Source: an uncultured Bacteroidales bacterium (GTDB taxonomy: Bacteria > Bacteroidota > Bacteroidia > Bacteroidales > P3). From it: a stretch of 64,000 bases of DNA. The number at the start of each line of letters is the position of its first letter. The stretch's first letter is position 1. The position numbers were made by a program, and so were the translations under genes. The DNA lies in NCBI GenBank assembly GCA_900318175.1, contig ONJQ01000012.1:1-64000 (forward strand), read 5' to 3'. Under the pieces are notes generated by a model. That model searched no databases, was not told the origin of the DNA, and worked only from the letters and a program-made list of their open reading frames with translations. Positions 52,219 through 60,577 of this stretch are shown piece by piece.

Positions 52219-53670
52219 ATGGAACAGAAGTTATTCGATACCAACGTACAATGGATTAAGTACAAAGTACTTAAAGAAGTGATACGCCGCGCCTATGAAG
52301 GAGGGCTTGATGATGCCTATATGGAAATACCGAAAATCATCAGCCCCGGCCCCAAATCGGAGCTTAACTGCTGCATCTACAAGGAGCGCGCCATCGTTCA
52401 AGAGCGTATCCAGATGGCAATGGGTGGCAACAAGGACAATCCCAACCCCGTGCAGGTGATGGAAACTGCTTGCGACGAGTGCCCCTCGGCAGGCATGATG
52501 GTAACCCCTGCCTGTCGTGGATGTTTGATGCACGCCTGCAAGGACGTCTGCCCTCGTGGCGCCATCACAATCGTCAACCACCGCTGCGTCATAGACAAAT
52601 CCAAGTGCATCGAATGCGGCAAATGCTCCCAGGCATGCCCTTACAGTGCCATCATTGCCCAGAAACGTCCGTGCATGCAAAGCTGTAAAGTGAAAGCCAT
52701 CAGCATTAACGAAGAGGACAAGGCAGTAATCGACAACAACAAGTGCATATCGTGCGGAGCTTGCGTTTACAAATGCCCCTTTGGAGCCATCACGGACCGC
52801 AGCTTGGTACTCGATATTATCAAACTTCTGCAAGAGTCAGAAAAAAACACTCGCTACCGTGTCTACGCCGTCATCGCACCTGCCATCGTCAGCCAGTGCC
52901 GTTTCGGGCGTATCACCCAAGTGGTAACAGCCATCAAGAAACTCGGCTTCCACCAGGTTGTAGAAGCTGCCCTCGGTGCCGACATCACCCTCTACAACGA
53001 AGCCCGCGAATTCCGCGAGAAAGGCGAAGGTGCCGTCATGACAACCTCCTGCTGCCCCGCATTCGTCAGTTTCGTCGAGAAGAACTTCCCCGAATTTAAG
53101 GATGCCATTTCCTCCTCCGTCTCCCCCATGGTCACCACTGCAAGGCTCATCAAACACTCCGACCCCACAGCCCGCGTCGTCTTCATCGGTCCCTGCGCAG
53201 CTAAGAAAGGCGAGTACACCCTGGCAAAGACCGGAGGCATGATTGACAGCGTCATGAGTTTCGAGGAGCTGCAAGCCTTCGTCGACGCCCGCGGCATCGA
53301 CACCACACAATGCGAGGACACCATCCTGGACAATGCCTCCTATTATGGCCGCATCTTTGCCAAGAGCGGCGGTCTGGCACAAGGCGTGGCCTACGTGGCC
53401 GAGAAGCTGGGCATTAACGGCGTAAAACCCATTGCCATGAACGGCATAGACCAATGCCGCACCCAGCTCACACTGCTCCGCGCCAAAAAGGCTACAGCCA
53501 ACTTCTTCGAAGGAATGGCCTGCGACGGCGGCTGCATCGGCGGTCCCCTCTGCATCACCCACTCCCCGCGCAACGTCTTCGACGTTGACCAATACGGCAA
53601 CGAAGCCAAAGAGAAAACCATCGATGGTTCCGTCCGCCTATACAATATGACAATGAATCAAGACTCATAA
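52219..53670 (+). CDS. [FeFe]-hydrogenase, group B type
   Basis: 483 residues. A Cys-rich N-terminal part (ETACDECPSAGMM, TPACRGCLMHACKDVCP) and two [4Fe-4S] motifs, CIECGKCSQACP at 130-141 and CISCGACVYKCP at 176-187. H-cluster motifs: L1 TSCCPAF at 276-282, L2 FIGPCAAKKGE with C326, L3 EGMACDGGCIGGP with C435 and C439. TSCCPAF rather than TSCCPMW is typical of group B. It should catalyse H2 production or uptake with ferredoxin. It follows the phosphatase by 4 bases. Maturases HydEFG are not in the window. Confidence 0.92.
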   Translation: MEQKLFDTNVQWIKYKVLKEVIRRAYEGGLDDAYMEIPKIISPGPKSELNCCIYKERAIVQERIQMAMGGNKDNPNPVQVMETACDECPSAGMMVTPACRGCLMHACKDVCPRGAITIVNHRCVIDKSKCIECGKCSQACPYSAIIAQKRPCMQSCKVKAISINEEDKAVIDNNKCISCGACVYKCPFGAITDRSLVLDIIKLLQESEKNTRYRVYAVIAPAIVSQCRFGRITQVVTAIKKLGFHQVVEAALGADITLYNEAREFREKGEGAVMTTSCCPAFVSFVEKNFPEFKDAISSSVSPMVTTARLIKHSDPTARVVFIGPCAAKKGEYTLAKTGGMIDSVMSFEELQAFVDARGIDTTQCEDTILDNASYYGRIFAKSGGLAQGVAYVAEKLGINGVKPIAMNGIDQCRTQLTLLRAKKATANFFEGMACDGGCIGGPLCITHSPRNVFDVDQYGNEAKEKTIDGSVRLYNMTMNQDS

Positions 53671-53689
53671 ACAAAATCAAACAACAATA

Positions 53690-55105
53690 ATGACTAACAA
53701 AAAAAATTATCGTACAGAAAGTGACCTCCTCGGCTCGAAGGAAGTTCCCGAAGAGGTTTACTACGGCGTGCAGACCAGCCGTGCCATGGACAACTTCCAT
53801 ATCAGCGGCAACCTGCTTTCCAGCTACCCCAACTTCATCAAGGGCATGGCCATCACCAAGAAAGCTGCCGCCATGGCCAACGTCGAAGTCGGCATGATTA
53901 CTCCCGAACAGGGCGACGCTATCTGCTGGGCTTGCGACCAACTTATCTCCGGACGTTTCCACGAGCAGTTCCCCATCGACATGATCCAGGGTGGTGCCGG
54001 TACCAGCACCAACATGGCTGCCAACGAGGTTATCGCCAACCTCGCCCTTGAAAAAATGGGCCACAAACGTGGTGAATACCAATTCTGCTCCCCCAACGAC
54101 GTTGTCAACGCTTCTCAGAGCACCAACGACGCTTACCCCTGCGCTATCCATATGGCCATGTGCCTCGAACACCTCGCCTTCATGCCCCACCTCGAGCAGA
54201 TGATCGACTCCCTCGACAAGAAAACCAAGGAGTTTGCCCACGTAATCAAGATGGGTCGCACCCAGCTGCAGGACGCCGTCCCCATGACCCTCGGACAGAC
54301 CTTCGGCGGCTTCGCCGCCTCTCTGCGTGGCGAAGTGGCTAACCTGCGCAACGCCGCCGACGAATTCCTCACCGTCAACATGGGTGCCACCGCCATCGGA
54401 ACGGGCATCTGCTCCAAACCCGGCTACAGCGAAGCTTGCATCAAAGCCCTCCGCAAAGTCACCGGATGGAACATCAACCTGGCCGACAACCTCATCGAAG
54501 CCACCAGCGCCACCAGCTGCATGATCCAGTACAGCTCCGCTATGAAACGCCTTGCACTGAAGATAAACAAGATGTGCAACGACCTCCGTCTGCTCTCCTC
54601 CGGTCCCCGCTGCGGCCTGAACGAGATTCACCTGCCCGAGCGCCAGCCTGGTTCGTCCATCATGCCCGGCAAGGTCAACCCCGTCATCCCCGAAGTGATG
54701 AACCAAGTGTGCTACAAAGTAATCGGCAACGATATGTGCATCACCTTCGCCAGCGACAACGGCCAGCTCGAGCTCAACGTCATGGAACCCGTCATCGCCT
54801 ATACACTCTTTGAGAGTGTCCACCTGCTCGAGAATGGTCTTGACACCCTCCGCACCCTCTGCATCGACGGCATCGTAGCCAACGAAGAGCGCTGCCGCCA
54901 GCTGGTACAGAACAGCATCGGCATCGTCACTATGCTCAACCCCATCATCGGCTACAAGCAGAGCACCAAGATTGCCAAAGAGGCCAGCGAAACCGGTCGC
55001 GGCGTCTACGAGCTCGTCCTTGAGCACAAACTCCTCACCAAAGAACAGCTTGACGAAATCCTCAAGCCCGAAAACATGCTTCAACCTATCGAAATCAAGT
55101 TCTAA
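53690..55105 (+). CDS. aspA: Aspartate ammonia-lyase
   Basis: 471 residues of the fumarase/aspartase family. The signature GSSIMPGKVNPVIPEVMNQV (about 320-339) and the substrate segments TSTNMAANEV and VNASQSTNDAYP are present. It converts aspartate to fumarate and ammonia, feeding fumarate respiration in anaerobes. It lies 19 bases after the hydrogenase and shares its operon and terminator, linking redox balance to fumarate supply. Confidence 0.95.
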   Translation: MTNKKNYRTESDLLGSKEVPEEVYYGVQTSRAMDNFHISGNLLSSYPNFIKGMAITKKAAAMANVEVGMITPEQGDAICWACDQLISGRFHEQFPIDMIQGGAGTSTNMAANEVIANLALEKMGHKRGEYQFCSPNDVVNASQSTNDAYPCAIHMAMCLEHLAFMPHLEQMIDSLDKKTKEFAHVIKMGRTQLQDAVPMTLGQTFGGFAASLRGEVANLRNAADEFLTVNMGATAIGTGICSKPGYSEACIKALRKVTGWNINLADNLIEATSATSCMIQYSSAMKRLALKINKMCNDLRLLSSGPRCGLNEIHLPERQPGSSIMPGKVNPVIPEVMNQVCYKVIGNDMCITFASDNGQLELNVMEPVIAYTLFESVHLLENGLDTLRTLCIDGIVANEERCRQLVQNSIGIVTMLNPIIGYKQSTKIAKEASETGRGVYELVLEHKLLTKEQLDEILKPENMLQPIEIKF

Positions 55106-55133
55106 GCATCTTTCATCGTTCTAAATAATCACC

Positions 55134-55169
55134 GCCGTAGATGGCCTCCGCCATCTACGGCTTTTTTTT
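55134..55169 (+). terminator. Terminator of the hydrogenase/aspA operon
   Basis: Perfect 12-bp stem (55134-55145 GCCGTAGATGGC with 55150-55161), CTCC loop, eight Ts. Confidence 0.93.
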
Positions 55170-55339
55170 ACAGAATACATCCACTTATGCGTAGTGAGGT
55201 GAAAGTTGCATCGCTCCTTGGGGGTTCCGATGCGTTCGTTTCGGGGAGGGTCTATCCAAGTGAGGTAGGCAAAACAATGGGTAACTCTTGTACAAGTGAC
55301 CTAATACAGGACAAGGAAGGTCTATGGGAGTGTGGGCCG

Positions 55340-56878
55340 TCATTCATCCTCGAAAAAGATGCTTGTCCACCTACGCTTGGGAGGCTCCGCAGGAGGCTCT
55401 ATGGCACCGATGATGTGGAGCTTGGCTTCCAGCTCCTCCTGGTTGTCGGTCAGCACCATCAGGCGGTCACCCTCGTGGAGGACCGTCTTGCCTGTGGGGA
55501 CAAAAAAGTTGTCGTCCCTTTTCACCATGATGGCCAGGGTCTTTTCCGGCAACCCTAAATCCATCAGGCGGCACCCTTTGACCAGCATGGGCTGCTTGAT
55601 TTCAATCTCTGTCGACGAGGATTTTATCTCTTCGGGGAAATCAATGTCGAAATGCTGTGGGGCGTTGTTGAGCTGGCGTGCCGGCGGTTCGGACACGCCT
55701 AACCACCGAGCCACAAGGGGCAGAGAGGTGCCCTGAGCCACGAGGCTCACCAATGTGCAGAGAAACACGATGTTGAACATCTCATCGCTGTGTGGCACTC
55801 CAGAAGCGCGGCAGAGGATGGCAAAAATTATTGGAACGGCACCCCGCAGCCCTACCCAAGAGACGAAAAGCCTGTCCTTGAGCATATAGTTCCTAAACGG
55901 GGCGAGTGAAAGGAAGACCGCAAGCGGACGCGTCACAAGAATCATCACCACACTGATTATCAACCCTGGGACAAGCACGTGCTTGAGTTCGGAGGGGTTG
56001 ACAAGCAATCCGAGTGTGAGGAACATGGAGAGCTGGGCAAGCCAAGTGATGCCATCAAAGAAGTTGCGGATAGAACGCTTGTGGACAAACTTGCTATTGC
56101 CCACCACAAGGCCCGCAATATAGACAGCCAGATAGCTGTTGCCCTGCATGTAATAGGTGGCGGCAAAGACAAAGAAACTGCCAGCCAGCACCAGGATGGG
56201 GTAGAGGGCGGCATTGTCCAGATTAATCTTGTTGATACTCCACACCATCCCTTTGCCAAAGAGCCAGCCAGCCACGAAGCCCACAACCAACTGCGTGACC
56301 AGCATCAGCAAGGCCTGCCCCCAGTCGGGGCTGCCGCCTTGGGTGCAGAGCGTGATGAATGTGAGGGTGAGGACGTATGCCATCGGGTCGTTGGCACCGC
56401 TTTCCAACTCCAGCGTAGGACGCAGATTATGCTTTAGATTCAGCCCTTTGCCCCGGAGGATGGAGAAGACTGATGCCGAGTCGGTACTGCTCATGGTGGC
56501 AGCCAAAAGCAGACACAACATAAGGTCCATGCCGAAGGAGCGGCCCATAAGCAGATAAAGTACAACGCCGGTAGCCAGTGCCGTGACAAGCACACCAAAG
56601 GTTGCCAATGTGACTCCGGGTTTAAGGAAGGGCTTGATGTCGCTTATTTTGGTATCGAGACCGCCAGAAAAAAGGATGGCACTCAGTGCCACAGTGCCCA
56701 CCATTTGGGCGGTTTTGATATTGTCGAAACGGATACCCAATCCGTCGCTGCCGAACAGCATACCCACTCCGAGAAAGAGCAGCAGTGCCGGCACACCAAA
56801 GCGACTCCCCGCCTTGCCCGCCAGAATGCTGGCGAAGAAGAGAGATGAGAAAATCAAAAGCAACAATTCTAACTGCAT
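55340..56878 (-). CDS. K+/H+ antiporter, CPA1 family (CvrA/NhaP2-like)
   Basis: 512 residues. About twelve membrane helices of the CPA1 antiporter fold, with LELESGANDPMAYVLTLTFI (the ND pair of the ion site) and SWVGLRGAVPIIFAILC. A cytosolic RCK/TrkA-C domain follows at about 405-495 (GCRLMDLGLPEKTLAIMVKR), as in the potassium/proton antiporters CvrA/NhaP2. It exports K+ in exchange for protons and helps with osmotic and pH balance. Confidence 0.92.
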   Translation of the reverse strand: MQLELLLLIFSSLFFASILAGKAGSRFGVPALLLFLGVGMLFGSDGLGIRFDNIKTAQMVGTVALSAILFSGGLDTKISDIKPFLKPGVTLATFGVLVTALATGVVLYLLMGRSFGMDLMLCLLLAATMSSTDSASVFSILRGKGLNLKHNLRPTLELESGANDPMAYVLTLTFITLCTQGGSPDWGQALLMLVTQLVVGFVAGWLFGKGMVWSINKINLDNAALYPILVLAGSFFVFAATYYMQGNSYLAVYIAGLVVGNSKFVHKRSIRNFFDGITWLAQLSMFLTLGLLVNPSELKHVLVPGLIISVVMILVTRPLAVFLSLAPFRNYMLKDRLFVSWVGLRGAVPIIFAILCRASGVPHSDEMFNIVFLCTLVSLVAQGTSLPLVARWLGVSEPPARQLNNAPQHFDIDFPEEIKSSSTEIEIKQPMLVKGCRLMDLGLPEKTLAIMVKRDDNFFVPTGKTVLHEGDRLMVLTDNQEELEAKLHIIGAIEPPAEPPKRRWTSIFFEDE

Positions 56879-56939
56879 TGGCTACAAGGTATTGAAGGAG
56901 TGGTGCAGAGCCAGCGGCCTTGCACCACTCGGTGATTGA

Positions 56940-57251
56940 CTATTTAAGCAGGGATTGCAACTTGCAGGTTTCCGCACCCTCAATCCGAACAACCTCGGTT
57001 TCGGGTTCGAAAGGACCGATATCGAAACGTCCCGCCTGCATCAGGGCTATGGCTCCGTCGGTGCTCCACAGCAGTTTTATGCCCAAGTTGGTGCTGACCT
57101 GCGGCTGAAGCTTTCCTATTGCGTCAAAATGCTGGTTAGCGAGTGCCTCGCGGCAGACGCCGTAGTCGGCAGACGAGAGGTACACCGTCCTGTTTTTGAC
57201 CCAGCTGTGTGTTGGAAGATAACAGTAGTCCACAGCGTTTTGGAAAGGCAC
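56940..57251 (-). pseudogene. C-terminal part of a frameshifted membrane protein
   Basis: About 100 codons without a good start. Read into the upstream sequence in this frame it gives AFGLVPFQNAVDYCYLPTHS, which joins naturally to the VGIVLSA end of the membrane part encoded in the other frame at 57116-57469. A single-base indel near 57255-57260 would make one protein of about 175 residues. The C-terminal domain is a small soluble alpha/beta piece of unknown role. Either a real mutation or a sequencing error; no slippery heptamer for programmed frameshifting is seen. Confidence 0.55.
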
Positions 57252-57469
57252 AAGGCCGAAAGCACTATGCCCACAAGTGTTGCGATTGCGCCGAGGGTCA
57301 GCAGCAGTGTTTGCAGACTGTCGTCAAGCCTAACCGAGAAACAAACCACTATGAGGGCTATGCCGACAAGGGCTAAGACTATCCAAAGCAGAGGGTTCTT
57401 GCCCTTCCGCACTAATTTCCCATCCATCTGGGTAGCAATATATTCATCGATTGATTGTATCGTTTCCAT
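57116..57469 (-). CDS. N-terminal part of the frameshifted membrane protein
   Basis: As it stands 117 residues: a charged N-terminus (METIQSIDEYIATQMDGK) and two membrane helices (PLLWIVLALVGIALIVVCF and LLLTLGAIATLVGIVLSAL). The last 40 residues, after LSAL, look out of frame (low sense, TSRLPTTASAARHS), while the other frame continues with a sensible sequence. It is 7 bases from the upstream membrane protein gene, so the two are one operon. Function unknown. Confidence 0.6.
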   Translation of the reverse strand: METIQSIDEYIATQMDGKLVRKGKNPLLWIVLALVGIALIVVCFSVRLDDSLQTLLLTLGAIATLVGIVLSALCLSKTLWTTVIFQHTAGSKTGRCTSRLPTTASAARHSLTSILTQ

Positions 57470-57476
57470 GATTACT

Positions 57477-57968
57477 CTATTTATTGATATTGTTGATAAA
57501 AATGTCCGTGAGGGGAATCAGGTTCTTCCCCTCGTAACGGAGGATTTGAGAATAATAGACTGTTTCGGGTTCATCACTGTAGCGCACCAGAACCAGCTGG
57601 GGCGAAGCCACCCGTTTCGCCGTAGCCAAAGCAGCTTCGTCGCCTTTTTCCAAGGCCTCGGTGAGTTGTGGCAACGACGACTCGGCGTAGTAAGTGAGGG
57701 TGGGCTCCAGGCGGCGGTGTAGCGGCTTGCTGTAAGGGAAGCAGCTGTCGCCAAACAGATAGAAACAGATGATGAAGAGTAGGGTCAGCACTCCTAAGGC
57801 CGCCATGTAGAGAAACAGGCTCGACAGGGAGGGCGACATGCCGCCACCAATCAAGTAGATTGCACCGCAGAGGGCACCAATCAGAACGATTATCCACGCC
57901 GACCAGAGGGGTTTGATGCAGTGGCGTATTTCTGGCCGGGCATAGATTGCTTGTTTTATGTTTTGCAT
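57477..57968 (-). CDS. Two-TM membrane protein of unknown function
   Basis: 163 residues. Two membrane helices, IIVLIGALCGAIYLIGGGM and LFLYMAALGVLTLLFIICFYLF, then a cytosolic C-terminal part (PQLTEALEKGDEAALATAKR). Not recognised. The arrangement parallels the 57469 gene downstream (short N-terminus, two helices, small soluble domain), so they may be a pair. Confidence 0.7.
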   Translation of the reverse strand: MQNIKQAIYARPEIRHCIKPLWSAWIIVLIGALCGAIYLIGGGMSPSLSSLFLYMAALGVLTLLFIICFYLFGDSCFPYSKPLHRRLEPTLTYYAESSLPQLTEALEKGDEAALATAKRVASPQLVLVRYSDEPETVYYSQILRYEGKNLIPLTDIFINNINK

Positions 57969-58081
57969 TGTCTTTCTGTTTTAATAATATTCTTACTCAA
58001 CTATTTATGCGGAACCGTAGGTCCATCCCTTGGGGGATGGACCCGATTCCACACGTATCAAAAAACATCACAAAACAAAAA

Positions 58082-58453
58082 TCAAAGCCGGAGCCTGAGC
58101 AGGAAATAGATATAACTGCCCGGTGTGAGACGTGTTTCCTGCTCGTTTGCGTCATTTACCGGGGGCGTGGGGCTGTTGGTGAGGACCGTATGGCACCCAA
58201 TGAGGTTTACACTGTGCACCGGCCGCACCACGCGACAGGTGGGGACTGTGGGCTGGTTGTTTACAACCAGCAGGTCTTCCAAGCCTATATTCTTCCACTG
58301 AGGGGTCTCATGGCCACCCTCGCACACGATACCCTGCTGAGAACAAAAGTCGCTGTAACGTTTCCCCTGGGCCGCAGCATGGGCAGGGCACAACGACAGC
58401 AAAAGAAGAAGTATCGTCGAGCAATGAACCGCAGCGTGGGAAAAAGCTTTCAT
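58082..58453 (-). CDS. Small exported protein of unknown function
   Basis: 123 residues with a signal peptide (STILLLLLSLCPAHAAAQG). The mature part is about 90 residues, with a few Cys, and ends in a hydrophobic YIYFLLRLRL. No family recognised. It starts 15 bases after the membrane protein gene at 58469. Confidence 0.55.
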   Translation of the reverse strand: MKAFSHAAVHCSTILLLLLSLCPAHAAAQGKRYSDFCSQQGIVCEGGHETPQWKNIGLEDLLVVNNQPTVPTCRVVRPVHSVNLIGCHTVLTNSPTPPVNDANEQETRLTPGSYIYFLLRLRL

Positions 58454-58468
58454 GTTAAGAGAGTAGAG

Positions 58469-58954
58469 TTATTCTTGCAAATCGGCGTTGTTATCGACAT
58501 GATTATTGTCGCTCCCAGAACTGAAAACGCCGAGAGAACGCAGAAGATAGAAGTACAGCGCAATAAAGAGGATTCCAATCATGATGTTTCCAATCCCAAC
58601 AAAGGAACGGTCCAGAAAGAGAACTGGCATCAACATGAGCAGGAGCTTGGAGAGGGTATAGTAATGGAAACCATTCTTCCGCATCTTCCACATCATCCAA
58701 AGACCCGCAATGGAGGTGGCGTCAAGCAAGGCGGATAGCAGGTAGTACCATTGTGGCACACTGAGGGAGCGCTCAAGCAGTATCCCCCACTGGTCGGGAA
58801 ACGCATCCGTATGTGCATTGTAATATGCCGTCACCATTGGAAGGGTCAAACCACTCACCAATTCAGAAATAAAATACATTCCTGAGACCACAAAACTGAG
58901 CACAAGGAGAGTCCGTAGTGATTTCAGGTTGACACTATATTTTTGTTCGTCCAT
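58469..58954 (-). CDS. Four-TM membrane protein (DUF2569-like)
   Basis: 161 residues, four membrane helices: LLVLSFVVSGMYFISELVSG, WYYLLSALLDATSIAGLWMM, LLLMLMPVLFLDRS and IMIGILFIALYFYLLRSLGV, with an acidic C-terminal tail. It resembles small DUF2569-type membrane proteins of Bacteroidota, but the match is by layout only. It lies 36 bases downstream of pyrF. Confidence 0.7.
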   Translation of the reverse strand: MDEQKYSVNLKSLRTLLVLSFVVSGMYFISELVSGLTLPMVTAYYNAHTDAFPDQWGILLERSLSVPQWYYLLSALLDATSIAGLWMMWKMRKNGFHYYTLSKLLLMLMPVLFLDRSFVGIGNIMIGILFIALYFYLLRSLGVFSSGSDNNHVDNNADLQE

Positions 58955-58990
58955 TAGTTATTCCTCTTATGCGTTGGTACATTCTACAAG

Positions 58991-59812
58991 TTAGAGCACA
59001 GCGGCCATCTGCTGCTGGAGCTTGCGAGCCTCTTCGGCAGCACGCTCGGCAAAATCAAGCCCCTTGGAGGCGTAAATGATGCCACGGGAAGAGTTGACCA
59101 GAAGTCCGCAGTCCTTCGTCAGGCCATACTTGCAGACCTCTTCCAAGCTGCCTCCTTGAGCTCCTACACCAGGTACCAAAAGGAAACTGTCGGGGACAAT
59201 GGCGCGCACCTGCGTCAACATGTCGGCCTTGGTGGCTCCAACCACGTACATCATGTTCTCCGGGCCTCCCCACTGTTTGGAAGTCTCAAGCACTTTCTCG
59301 AACAGTTTCTGGTCCCCACCCGTTGGGAGGAACTGGAAGTCGAAAGCGCCCTTGTTGGAGGTCAGCGCAAGCAGTATGACCCACTTGCCCTCATAGACGG
59401 TGAAGGGCTGGACAGAGTCTGCACCCATATAAGGGGCAACGGTGAGTGAATCGAAGTTGAAGTCGCCTTGAGGGTCAAGGAAGGCTTTGGCGTACTGCTG
59501 AGAGGTGTTGCCGATGTCGCCGCGCTTGGCATCAGCGATGGTGAAGACTTTCTTGTCAAGACCATGAAGGTAGTCCATCGTCTTTTTCAGCTGGACGAGT
59601 CCCTCTATGCCCATAGCCTCATAGAAAGCGAGGTTGGGTTTGTAAGCCACTGTGTAGCCGATTGTGGCATCGATGATGGCTTTGTTGAACTGGAACACGC
59701 CGTCGGGCACATTGGCCAGATGCTCAGGCATCTTGTTCTTGTCCACGTCCAATCCTACACAAAGGAAGGAACGGCGCTCGTGTATCAGGTTGATTAACTC
59801 TTGTCTATTCAT
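58991..59812 (-). CDS. pyrF: Orotidine 5'-phosphate decarboxylase
   Basis: 273 residues, type 2 OMP decarboxylase. The catalytic VFTIADAKRGDIGNTSQQYA carries the Lys-Asp tetrad, with FLCVGLDVDKNKMPEHL at the N-terminus and LLVPGVGAQGGSLEEV as the phosphate loop. It makes UMP, the last step of pyrimidine synthesis. Confidence 0.96.
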   Translation of the reverse strand: MNRQELINLIHERRSFLCVGLDVDKNKMPEHLANVPDGVFQFNKAIIDATIGYTVAYKPNLAFYEAMGIEGLVQLKKTMDYLHGLDKKVFTIADAKRGDIGNTSQQYAKAFLDPQGDFNFDSLTVAPYMGADSVQPFTVYEGKWVILLALTSNKGAFDFQFLPTGGDQKLFEKVLETSKQWGGPENMMYVVGATKADMLTQVRAIVPDSFLLVPGVGAQGGSLEEVCKYGLTKDCGLLVNSSRGIIYASKGLDFAERAAEEARKLQQQMAAVL

Positions 59813-59869
59813 ATCTCTTTATTGAATGTGTTGATTCCGATGAAGAATCAAGATTAATAACTGTTTTAA

Positions 59870-60562
59870 TTAGAGGGTAAGGTTGTGGAACTTCTCCGTA
59901 AGTTGTTGAGAAGTGATGTGGCCGAGATGGTCGTCGGAGACGATGCGGCCATGGTTGATGATGATGGCACGGCTACACATGGCCTCCACCTCCTGCATGA
60001 TGTGGGTGGAGAGGAGCACCACTTTGTCCCGTCCAGCATTCTTGATGACGGCGCGGATTTCTTCCAACTGATTGGGGTCCAAACCCGTGGTGGGCTCGTC
60101 AAGGATAAGCACCTTGGGGTCGTGTATCAACGCTTGGGCAAGGCCTACACGCTGCCGGTAGCCCTTGGAGAGTTGGCCGATGCGTTTGTTGCTTTCGGGT
60201 GTCAGTCCCACCAGCTTTATCATATCCTCCACACGATCGTTGCAGTGCTTCATGCCATACACCCCTGCGGCAAAGCGCAGGAACTCGCGCACGTACATGT
60301 CAGTGTACAGGGGGTTGTGTTCAGGCAGGTAGCCTATCTCCCGGCGCACGGCCAAGGGCTCCTCGTAGATACTGTGACCACACACTGAGGCCTCGCCCTC
60401 GGTAGGCGGGATGTAGCAGGTGAGAATCTTCATTAGTGTCGACTTGCCCGCGCCGTTGGGCCCCAGCAGTCCTACCACTTCGCCTTCCTTGGCGGTGAAA
60501 CTGACGTCGTCCAAGGCACGCTGCCCGTCGTAAATCTTGGTGATATGTTCTACTTGAATCAT
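59870..60562 (-). CDS. gldA: ABC transporter ATPase, GldA-like
   Basis: 230 residues. Walker A LGPNGAGKSTLMKIL, Q-loop in IGYLPEHNPLY, signature LSKGYRQRVGLAQALIHDP, Walker B VLILDEPTTGLDP and switch LSTHIMQEVEA. The block IGYLPEHNPLYTDMYVREFL and the rest match GldA, the ATPase of the GldAFG system of Bacteroidota. It is about 70 residues shorter than the usual GldA, with only a stub after the ATPase domain, and no gldF/gldG genes are next to it. Its permease is unknown; ordinary ABC export is also possible. Confidence 0.75.
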   Translation of the reverse strand: MIQVEHITKIYDGQRALDDVSFTAKEGEVVGLLGPNGAGKSTLMKILTCYIPPTEGEASVCGHSIYEEPLAVRREIGYLPEHNPLYTDMYVREFLRFAAGVYGMKHCNDRVEDMIKLVGLTPESNKRIGQLSKGYRQRVGLAQALIHDPKVLILDEPTTGLDPNQLEEIRAVIKNAGRDKVVLLSTHIMQEVEAMCSRAIIINHGRIVSDDHLGHITSQQLTEKFHNLTL

Positions 60563-60577
60563 TTCTATTGGTTGTGT

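Noticed and set aside
53555..55084. 509-codon open frame on the minus strand
   Set aside because: It is the antisense shadow of aspA, a strongly supported gene. Its protein is rich in Val, Gly, His and Asp without any motif, as expected from the reverse of C-ending codons.
55187..55558. 123-codon open frame on the plus strand after the aspA terminator
   Set aside because: Most of it is antisense to the RCK domain of the antiporter gene and its protein has no recognisable features.
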